From positions 1 to 64,000 of the forward strand of contig CALEJF010000029.1 in the NCBI GenBank assembly GCA_937898625.1: a stretch of 64,000 bases of DNA. The letters run 5' to 3'. The notes beneath the pieces were generated by a model, which ran no database searches, was not told the DNA's origin, and saw only the letters and a program-made list of their open reading frames with translations. Of the stretch, positions 37,014-43,954 are shown in pieces. Origin of the DNA: an uncultured Clostridia bacterium. GTDB lineage: Bacteria > Bacillota > Clostridia > Oscillospirales > Acutalibacteraceae. The position numbers and the translations under genes are program-made. Numbering within the stretch: the stretch's first letter is position 1; each line of letters starts with the position of its first letter.

Positions 37014-38555
37014 TTATCTATCAATGTTCGAATCCAAATCTTCCGTTTTTTCGCCAGATTCATCTAAGGTTTTATTTTTACTTTTATTTGTAGGTCTTCC
37101 AGTTTCTTCGCCAGAAGAATTATATGATGTTTGTAGAGGTATGCAATGATTTCTAAAGTCAAATATACTTTCATGTACAACATACGCCCCAAGTGTTCTC
37201 GACGGTGTTAAGTCCAACGAAGAAATATATTTGTCTATCACTGGAACACCAAGAGAAATCGCATCTTTGTATCTTGCAGTTACATCTTTTCTATTAAAAA
37301 TGGTTATGTCTAAAAGACAGAAGAAAAACTTGAATGCTGGCTTATTATATTTTCTAATTTTAATAAACCTATTCATCCAACGCTCAATCTGCCTATATAA
37401 TCCATAAACAAAACCAGAATCATTTTCAACGGAAAAAGTAACAGCAGTTCCACTTGAGGAACCGTTAAATAATTCTTTTGTAATACCAGCAGAATTATAC
37501 ACTTCATCAATAGAATCGCCTACATTATTTCTGGTATTGCTAGAGTCCTTAAAGCTAATAGCAGTAGCATTTGAGCCTAAAGTATGAAGCAATCCAATAT
37601 CATCAGACATACTTTCTCTATTCATTTCAGCAAAAATACCAAGAGTATCAGGAGTTAGCAAAGGCTTGTCAACTGTATTCTCATCAATAGGAACTTCAAC
37701 TGCAATAGCCTTATAGTTGTCTGTTCTTGCAGATTGTAATTTTAACTTCTTATAGACATCTAAATCTAAGATATCCTTAATCAGCGCAATCAGAATAGGA
37801 TAGGGGAATGTCCATTGACTATTCATTTTCAAACAAATCTGTTTGTCGGCAGGTGGTTCATACCATTGACCACTTATATTAGCATTTGAGTTGCCGTCTC
37901 TTAGGTCGAGCCAAGCCCGTTGTACATAATTAGGATATGCATCTAGGTTTTGAGCTTTTATTTGAGTTAAATCAATTCTAAAGTTATATAAGCCATCTTG
38001 AATTTGATATAACTCACAAACTTTATAATCAATTTGTTGAAAGAAGAAATCGGATTGATTTTCAAACACTAATCCACAATATATATCTTGATATGGTATA
38101 ACCTTCATAATTTTTGAAAATTCGTGTTTTAAATTCATACCTTCTAATTTTGCTACAATGGTATAGTACGCTTTTTTCATAACTTCGGCTTTCGCATTCT
38201 CTTTTACATCATACAAATCAACCCACCAACAGAAAAGAGCCATGTTTGAATACAAGTTGTTCATTCTATAATAATGGGGTGAGACCCTCATGAGTTCATT
38301 GGAAGCTGCCAATAGAATTTTCCATCCTTGTTTCGGATATTTCAACGCCAATTCAATATCTCGCATACTTATATCGCCAATACAACCATTATCGATTACA
38401 CTGGTGCGAGTACATAAATCGTAAGTCATAAGCCTAGAAAAATTTCCCCAATCAACTTTACCAGTTTTCATAGACTCTTCGAATCTACTTTGGTCGTTTT
38501 TATAATCTGCTTCTGTATAAATTACGGTTCTTGATTTATTCTTTTTATTACTCAA
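37014..38555 (-). CDS. Portal protein
   Basis: 513 residues from a TTG start at 38555 (GGGGTG upstream; no near in-frame ATG). Portal-like features are the helical N-terminus, the NMALFCWWVDLYDVKENAKAEVMKK region, and a late segment EVYNSAGITKELFNGSSSGTAVTFSVENDSGFVYGLYRQIERWMNRF typical of portal stem/crown parts. The C-terminal tail is disordered. It follows the large terminase directly and would form the dodecameric DNA-entry ring. Confidence 0.8.
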   Translation of the reverse strand: MSNKKNKSRTVIYTEADYKNDQSRFEESMKTGKVDWGNFSRLMTYDLCTRTSVIDNGCIGDISMRDIELALKYPKQGWKILLAASNELMRVSPHYYRMNNLYSNMALFCWWVDLYDVKENAKAEVMKKAYYTIVAKLEGMNLKHEFSKIMKVIPYQDIYCGLVFENQSDFFFQQIDYKVCELYQIQDGLYNFRIDLTQIKAQNLDAYPNYVQRAWLDLRDGNSNANISGQWYEPPADKQICLKMNSQWTFPYPILIALIKDILDLDVYKKLKLQSARTDNYKAIAVEVPIDENTVDKPLLTPDTLGIFAEMNRESMSDDIGLLHTLGSNATAISFKDSSNTRNNVGDSIDEVYNSAGITKELFNGSSSGTAVTFSVENDSGFVYGLYRQIERWMNRFIKIRKYNKPAFKFFFCLLDITIFNRKDVTARYKDAISLGVPVIDKYISSLDLTPSRTLGAYVVHESIFDFRNHCIPLQTSYNSSGEETGRPTNKSKNKTLDESGEKTEDLDSNIDR

Positions 38556-38582
38556 ATGCTATCTCACCCCTTTCTTTTAGAA

Positions 38583-40355
38583 TCAATACATAGTAGGTTT
38601 ATGATTTAATCTTCTTAGCTTTGAAGCATATTCAGAAGCATTAAATCCAGTTTTTTGCTTTCTTAACATTTCTCGTTCAAGTTGACACTGAACCCAATAG
38701 TTATATGCGAGAGAAGAATATCTATCCTTACGCATACCACTTTTTTCAGTTATCTTAACATTCGTACCCTTAATCTCATATTCAAGATTTATCAATTCAT
38801 AAACAAGCAATGTTGTTTGAATATAAGGCAACTTATATTGCATTTGCTCATAGACTGGCATTTTTGTAAAACCCTTAATCTTGTCTTTTAAAACTTCTTC
38901 TGCTTCGAATTCAGAAACAAGCAAATTAATTTTGCCATTCTGGAATCCACTACGAAGAAGTGTGCATATTTCATTATTAAAAGACGCACTTGCCTTAATA
39001 GACCAAATCGCCTTTGGAGCATTATCAACCTTACATCTTTCTGCCATAGCTTTATCATTGCAACAAGATAGGGCAGGGTATAGTTCGCCAGTAGTAGGGT
39101 CAACTATATCTTGGATAAGCATATCAAATACACTCAGACCCACACCATTCGTATCAACCACGAGGTCTGTACATTTATACATGTCATATAGTCTGCGAAC
39201 AACCAATGCTAATTCATCAGTAGTTAAACCCTCATGATTTTCCATATATATAATATTAGATGTATAATTATCATTATTTGTAGGAATAGCACTATTAATT
39301 ATAATAGCACTTGCGTCATTATTTTGTTTTTTAGAAGCCATCAGAGCTATATCCACAGAGAGAATTCTGCGTTCATTTGTAACCAAATCTGGTATTTTTA
39401 GATTTCTACTGTTATTAGTTATGGAAGTGGGATAAATAGCAGTTTTTAATTTTCTACGATTTGAAATATCATCAAATGTAAAGAAGGCACCGTCCGTGTC
39501 TCCATAAAATAATGACTCCATTTCCATACTAAATTTCATCGCATCAAAGTCTGATTCTGACATTTCATCTTCAATCTGCTCTCTTGATAATAAACCTTCC
39601 TTAATTGCTATCTGGTAAGGTAGACTACATATAAAATATTTTTTAGTTTCATCTAACATATTCTTGAAATATGCTTTCGCTTTATCAAAAGACCAGTGCG
39701 ATTTATACCAAGCAGAACTCATATAAAGTTCTTTGTTGCGCTCTAATAAATGTTCGTATTTAGGGTTATTCAAATAATTTGGCTGTCTTGGGGCAGTTAG
39801 AAATCTTCTAAGGACGGTATTAATTGTGTCTAAATCCACCATTCTAAATTCGTCTACAATCAATATGTTTGCTCTGGCTCCTCGTCCAGAATCAGACGCT
39901 GTTACAACTCTTATCCAAGACCCATTTGCAAATTCAATAACAGCTTTATTTGCACCAACAGAAGCATATGTAATTTCCCTTCGTAAATTTTCAGAACCCC
40001 AACCGTAGTTCTTCATAAAATCATCTGTAATTTTAAGAAGCACTTCATTAGCTTGCGGTCTAGTTGCCGAAGCTATACAAATCTTTGTTTTGGGAAATAA
40101 TATACACCTTATAACGCAGAATAGAGCAGTCAGCCAAGTTTTGCCCTGTCCACGACTGGCAATGTACATGAAAAAGTTCATGCACATCATCATATATAAC
40201 AATATCTTTTGAAATAATTTTAAATTAATATTTAAATAATCTTTTGCAAATCTTTGCGGATTACAACGGTAAAATTTAGCCCAATAAGCCACACCATTCA
40301 TAATTCTTTCAGACTTTTCATTCGCCAACTGCTTTTCTGATTTTTTCTGTTGCAT
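38583..40355 (-). CDS. terL: Terminase large subunit
   Basis: 590 residues. ATPase domain: Walker A SRGQGKT (67-73) and Walker B ILIVDEF (164-170), with a coupling-type SAT motif near 96-98. Nuclease domain: acidic residues at Asp335 (ILSVDIALMA) and Asp401 (DLVVDTNGVG), as in RNase H-fold terminase nucleases. It pumps DNA into proheads through the portal and cuts concatemers. It lies between the putative small subunit and portal genes. Confidence 0.93.
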   Translation of the reverse strand: MQQKKSEKQLANEKSERIMNGVAYWAKFYRCNPQRFAKDYLNINLKLFQKILLYMMMCMNFFMYIASRGQGKTWLTALFCVIRCILFPKTKICIASATRPQANEVLLKITDDFMKNYGWGSENLRREITYASVGANKAVIEFANGSWIRVVTASDSGRGARANILIVDEFRMVDLDTINTVLRRFLTAPRQPNYLNNPKYEHLLERNKELYMSSAWYKSHWSFDKAKAYFKNMLDETKKYFICSLPYQIAIKEGLLSREQIEDEMSESDFDAMKFSMEMESLFYGDTDGAFFTFDDISNRRKLKTAIYPTSITNNSRNLKIPDLVTNERRILSVDIALMASKKQNNDASAIIINSAIPTNNDNYTSNIIYMENHEGLTTDELALVVRRLYDMYKCTDLVVDTNGVGLSVFDMLIQDIVDPTTGELYPALSCCNDKAMAERCKVDNAPKAIWSIKASASFNNEICTLLRSGFQNGKINLLVSEFEAEEVLKDKIKGFTKMPVYEQMQYKLPYIQTTLLVYELINLEYEIKGTNVKITEKSGMRKDRYSSLAYNYWVQCQLEREMLRKQKTGFNASEYASKLRRLNHKPTMY

Positions 40356-40374
40356 ATTAATTCAACACCCCACT

Positions 40375-41391
40375 TTATTCGTCGGGCAAATCAGAGGATT
40401 GGTCGCCAAATATTGTGTCGAAATTTATTTCTGAATCGTAATCATCTTCGTCTAAATTATATTCTGGTTTATTGACTGTAAATTTTTTCATCATAGAAGA
40501 ATATAGGTTTGATAATGCATTTTTAACATTTAGCATCTTGCATGTGTGACCTCTAAAAAATGTATCCACATAGTAACCTATCTTATCAACATCTCTTAAC
40601 TCTTCATCAATTTCAGGAAGAGGTCTTTCATTTTCCCATTTATCAATTAAAGTACCAAATGTCTGATTGTCCGCCGTAGTATCCCCAGCATTTTGCTTTG
40701 GCTGCAACTTACCAGAATCCAACATCTTTTGAAATGAAGCAGTGATATCCTTTGTGTCTTCGCCCTTCTGAAGTGCTTTTAAATTTTGCAATCTATTAAA
40801 ACATATATCTTTAAACACTTCTTCTTGAGCCTTAGTTTTACATTCATGCCTTGCAGTCCAATCTGCATATTCTCTTTTTAAAAACTCATAATCGCCATCT
40901 GGGAACCCAGCTCCAAAAAATTGAATTGTAGCTTCGTCTACACTTTTAGTCTCAGATACATTAGACATATCAAGAAGAGAGGTAGCCAACCTTTCTTTTT
41001 CTTCGTCAGATACAGTATCATCGTATGACTTATTTTTATATTGTGTAAAACCAATAGTTTTCATATATTGACCCATTGGGGATATATTAATGTTGTCTCG
41101 CTTAATTTTATTCATGGCAGAATCAAAATTAGCCTTAGTATAATAAATATCCATAGCCATACATACTCTTTTAATGGCATTTTCTTCAGGTGTTAAACAA
41201 CCCTCATTTGTATATTTATCAAAATAATATTGATAAAATTTTTCTATACATTGTTTGCAATATGGGATTCTGCCTATATTATCAAAAAAATTACCAAATG
41301 ATTTATAATAATTAGTTTCCACATATTCATTACCGCAATAAAAACAAGTATACTTTTGTTGTCTTGTTCTTTTATCTTTTTTTTCAGCCAT
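40375..41391 (-). CDS. Putative terminase small subunit with zinc finger
   Basis: 338 residues from the ATG at 41391 (GGAGGTGG upstream); a 26-codon upstream extension overlaps the previous gene and lacks support. Near the N-terminus is a four-cysteine finger (CFYCGNEY ... YCKQC). The middle is helical and the C-terminus acidic. It directly precedes terL, the usual place of the DNA-recognising small subunit, but the size and finger are atypical, so the role is inferred from position. Confidence 0.55.
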   Translation of the reverse strand: MAEKKDKRTRQQKYTCFYCGNEYVETNYYKSFGNFFDNIGRIPYCKQCIEKFYQYYFDKYTNEGCLTPEENAIKRVCMAMDIYYTKANFDSAMNKIKRDNINISPMGQYMKTIGFTQYKNKSYDDTVSDEEKERLATSLLDMSNVSETKSVDEATIQFFGAGFPDGDYEFLKREYADWTARHECKTKAQEEVFKDICFNRLQNLKALQKGEDTKDITASFQKMLDSGKLQPKQNAGDTTADNQTFGTLIDKWENERPLPEIDEELRDVDKIGYYVDTFFRGHTCKMLNVKNALSNLYSSMMKKFTVNKPEYNLDEDDYDSEINFDTIFGDQSSDLPDE

Positions 41392-41428
41392 AAAATATAC
41401 CACCTCCAAATATTGCAACATGATATAC

Positions 41429-41620
41429 TTATTGATTGGAGATAGCTTTCTTATTAGCGCTCCACTCATTTAATAGTTTATCTAATTTTTCATCTTTGAC
41501 ATAAACCCAAAACAAACTTTTGCTGTTTGGATTTAGTGCTGCCAATTTATATCTTAATCCATTATTATATAGAAACTCTCTAAGATTGAGAGAATAGCAA
41601 CAATATAATTCTACATTCAT
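41429..41620 (-). CDS. Small protein resembling DUF5659
   Basis: 63 residues, RBS AGAGG. The pattern YCCYSLNLREFLYNNGLRYKL...NPNSKSLFWVY...KLDKLLNEW is like the DUF5659 family of small phage and plasmid proteins (one alpha/beta domain). Function unknown. It lies between metallophosphoesterase and small terminase genes. Confidence 0.55.
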   Translation of the reverse strand: MNVELYCCYSLNLREFLYNNGLRYKLAALNPNSKSLFWVYVKDEKLDKLLNEWSANKKAISNQ

Positions 41621-41636
41621 TATAACTTTACCTCTT

Positions 41637-42851
41637 TTAATTTAACTTTAATGTATATTCACAAACTTTACCCTTTCCTTGTTCAAACACTAACAACTTA
41701 GCAGAAGCATTAGATGTCTTTCTTAATGATAAAGAATAATCATCTATGCCGATAATAGAACCAATATTAATAACTTCTTGGTTTACACCAACTTCTTCCG
41801 CTTTATTGTGATGCAGATGACCAGCAAACAAATACCGAATGTGAATTCCATAAATAGAAGAAAACTCCTTAATGGCATTTCCCATATTTTTTACTTCGCC
41901 ATGTATCCCAAGAGAAGGACATCCTGCTAATTCTTCATATATATAGCCAGTAGGATTTTCAATATATGTAAAATTCGGATTGTCTTTTAATCTCGTTTTA
42001 ATAAATTCTGCTACCACTTTTCCCATGTTATCTTCTGTAAAGGTTCCTTTTGGCTGTCCAAGCATTCTGAGTTCAGTATGATTACCATTAGTAGACTGAT
42101 ATTTTACTCGCACATACTTAGTTAATTCGTTTAACCAATTGCTAATAAAATCAGCATACTTAATTGTTCCATCAACAACTCCATATCTCAACTTCATTAA
42201 CTGAGAAGTCCTTAGAACTCCGTCGCTAAAATCTCCCAAAGAAAAAACATTTAAAGTATCAATATTTTCCTTTTGAATAATTTCAACAGTTTGATTGAAC
42301 AAATCCCACATTCTCTTTTCAAAAATTTCAGGACTATAGGAATTCAGGATTTCGCCAAATAAACCTTTTATCTCAAATTCCGCTCCATAATGTTCATCGC
42401 CAAAAGCCAATGTATAAACACGAGTATTATGAACGGGATGAATATATTTAGGAATATCAAGTGGAGAAAGAGAAGATATCGCATTGCAAATTTTCTCTGT
42501 AATCAATTCATCTCTTGCTTCTTCTCTAAGCCAACGAGAATACTCTAATTTTTCAGTTTGTACTTGCGCCTTTACCTTTTGTATCTCTCGCTTTTCGTTC
42601 TGCAACTTCTGGTAATATTCATCTCCATCAACACCAAATACACCAGCCTCATAGAAATCTCGTGCGTATTTTACAGCTTTACGATAAGCGGATTCATCTC
42701 TATACTGAGACTCATCTTCACCAAATAGTTCGGCATTAACAAAAGAAACAATTTCTTTCCAATTCTTATATTTACCAGATTGAACTAATTCATCAATTCT
42801 CCAAATATATTGATGAAAGTTCTCATTATCTAACTTCTTAAATTCATTCAT
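41637..42851 (-). CDS. Calcineurin-like metallophosphoesterase
   Basis: 404 residues. The N-terminal 130 are helical and charged (coiled coil, perhaps DNA-binding). The phosphoesterase domain carries the metal ligands in order: Asp152-x-His154 (AFGDEHYG), Gly-Asp207 (SLGDFSDG), GNH 256-258 (STNGNHTE), His317 (GIHGE) and GHLH 344-347. It could be a nuclease or phosphatase. Its place before the packaging genes suggests DNA processing, but substrate cannot be told from sequence. Confidence 0.8.
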   Translation of the reverse strand: MNEFKKLDNENFHQYIWRIDELVQSGKYKNWKEIVSFVNAELFGEDESQYRDESAYRKAVKYARDFYEAGVFGVDGDEYYQKLQNEKREIQKVKAQVQTEKLEYSRWLREEARDELITEKICNAISSLSPLDIPKYIHPVHNTRVYTLAFGDEHYGAEFEIKGLFGEILNSYSPEIFEKRMWDLFNQTVEIIQKENIDTLNVFSLGDFSDGVLRTSQLMKLRYGVVDGTIKYADFISNWLNELTKYVRVKYQSTNGNHTELRMLGQPKGTFTEDNMGKVVAEFIKTRLKDNPNFTYIENPTGYIYEELAGCPSLGIHGEVKNMGNAIKEFSSIYGIHIRYLFAGHLHHNKAEEVGVNQEVINIGSIIGIDDYSLSLRKTSNASAKLLVFEQGKGKVCEYTLKLN

Positions 42852-42902
42852 ATTTTTATACCTTCACACCTTTACATAAAATAAAAATTTACAAAATAAA
42901 AA

Positions 42903-42920
42903 CAGCGCCGTACAGCACTG
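42903..42920 (-). terminator. Terminator after tRNA-Asp
   Basis: On the minus strand CAGTGC...GCGCTG (6 bp, one G-U) is followed at once by TTTTTATTTT. It lies 7 nt past the encoded CCA of tRNA-Asp and ends the tRNA transcript before the packaging operon. Confidence 0.75.
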
Positions 42921-42926
42921 CATAAA

Positions 42927-43003
42927 TGGCGACTCCAAGGGGGTTCGAACCCCTGACCTCCAGCGTGACAGGCTGGCGTTCTAACCAACTGAACTACGGA
43001 GCC
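42927..43003 (-). tRNA. tRNA-Asp (GUC)
   Basis: A complete cloverleaf of 74 nt plus an encoded CCA. The acceptor stem begins GGCTCCG; the anticodon loop CTGTCAC gives GTC; the T-arm is AGGGGTTCGAACCCCCT. It is encoded by the phage between the packaging and early-gene modules. Confidence 0.95.
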
Positions 43004-43006
43004 ATA

Positions 43007-43093
43007 TGGTGCGAGTAAAGGGATTTGAACCCATACATCAAATTTGACATTTCCACCTCAAAGAAACCTGTCTACCAATTCCAGCATACTCGC
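43007..43093 (-). tRNA. tRNA-Leu (GAG)
   Basis: An 84-nt class II tRNA with encoded CCA. Acceptor GCGAGTA pairs with TACTCGC. The D-arm is GGAATTGGTAGAC, and the anticodon stem TTTCT/GGAAA holds loop TTGAGGT, so the anticodon is GAG (reads CUU/CUC). The variable arm is long, as expected for Leu. The anticodon stem is weak, with four A/U or G-U pairs. Confidence 0.9.
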
Positions 43094-43130
43094 ATTAAAA
43101 TAAATTTTCATTCATTTATATATTAAATTA

Positions 43131-43156
43131 GTAGTCTGCCCTTGTGGACAGACTAC
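43131..43156 (-). other. Hairpin upstream of the tRNA pair
   Basis: 8-bp stem GTAGTCTG / CAGACTAC with a 10-nt loop, 37 nt before the 5' end of tRNA-Leu on the minus strand. No strong U-tract; probably part of the tRNA precursor leader. Confidence 0.5.
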
Positions 43157-43195
43157 CGTTCCAAGAAAGGTAAAGAAAAATGAATGAAAAGAAGA

Positions 43196-43225
43196 GTGCT
43201 GCCACCTCTATTGAGACGACAGCAC
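43196..43225 (-). terminator. Hairpin downstream of HU-like gene
   Basis: Stem GTGCTG / CAGCAC with an inner CTC/GAG. On the minus strand it is followed by TCTTCTTTTCATTCATTTTTC, a fair terminator tail, separating the HU-like gene from the tRNAs. Confidence 0.5.
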
Positions 43226-43275
43226 ATTGTATATAAACAGTATTGCTACTGAATATACCAAACTATTGGTATTAA

Positions 43276-43698
43276 TTATTTATTGTTTAACTTCTCACAG
43301 TAAGAGCGAGTGATGTTAAACTTTGGCTTAATTTTGCTTTCTACAAAACCTACTTCACCAGTTAAATTATTTTTCTTTGTCTTTTCAGAAACATATATAC
43401 CATCCAGACTAATTCCTTCAAATAGTCTAATACACACATCTTGTTTCTTATCTACAGAAGAAAGATAATTAAAAATAATTTCTTCTAATAAGCCATAAAT
43501 ATCTTTTATTGCCGACTTAGTATGGGAACTCCTAATAGATTTAATTAACTTCTTTTTAGATATAATTCCATCTTCGTCAGTTGCTTTATCAATCAACTTA
43601 AGCAAATCTTCTGTTGAAACGAAGTCATCTTTGCTCTTGTCTAAAATAGTATTGATTAAGCTCTCTTTTGTGATGACCGATTTGTTTCTGCTATTCAA
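43276..43698 (-). CDS. Possible HU-like DNA-binding protein
   Basis: 140 residues if it starts at the TTG at 43698, which is 8 nt after GGAGG; an upstream in-frame start overlaps the RBS. The N-terminal 80 residues are helical (LINTILDKSKDDFVSTEDLLKLIDKAT). The C-terminal part (VCIRLFEGISLDGIYVSEKTKKNNLTGEVGFVESKIKPKFNITRSYCEKLN) resembles the beta-arm half of HU/IHF-like proteins with a TGE turn. If correct, it would bend or coat phage DNA. The similarity is moderate. Confidence 0.45.
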   Translation of the reverse strand: MNSRNKSVITKESLINTILDKSKDDFVSTEDLLKLIDKATDEDGIISKKKLIKSIRSSHTKSAIKDIYGLLEEIIFNYLSSVDKKQDVCIRLFEGISLDGIYVSEKTKKNNLTGEVGFVESKIKPKFNITRSYCEKLNNK

Positions 43699-43765
43699 TA
43701 CATATACCTCCAAATATTATACTTCAACCAATCAACCATAAATAAAAGAAAAGTAAACAAAACTA

Positions 43766-43818
43766 CTTAAAGGTTAGCTGTAGTTTCTAATTAGTACTTT
43801 CTTCCAGTAACCTTTAAG
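43766..43818 (-). other. Intergenic inverted repeat between RNA polymerase and HU-like genes
   Basis: Perfect 11-bp arms CTTAAAGGTTA (43766-43776) and TAACCTTTAAG (43808-43818) with a 31-nt loop. A second small hairpin TTCCC-TAGTA-GGGAA lies at 43840-43854. This 240-bp gap (43714-43954) has no gene. The structures may be an RNA leader, a processing site, or protein-binding sites for a phage-specific promoter. Confidence 0.55.
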
Positions 43819-43954
43819 AGCATTGCTTTAAAAGGGTGTTTCCCTAGTAGGGAACATTTCACATTCCTTATTTTTAGGTGATTTATAAATTCATTTTTTT
43901 ATATATAACCTTATTAATTGGTTATTTTAAATTTTGGCGAACTGGTGGGACAAA

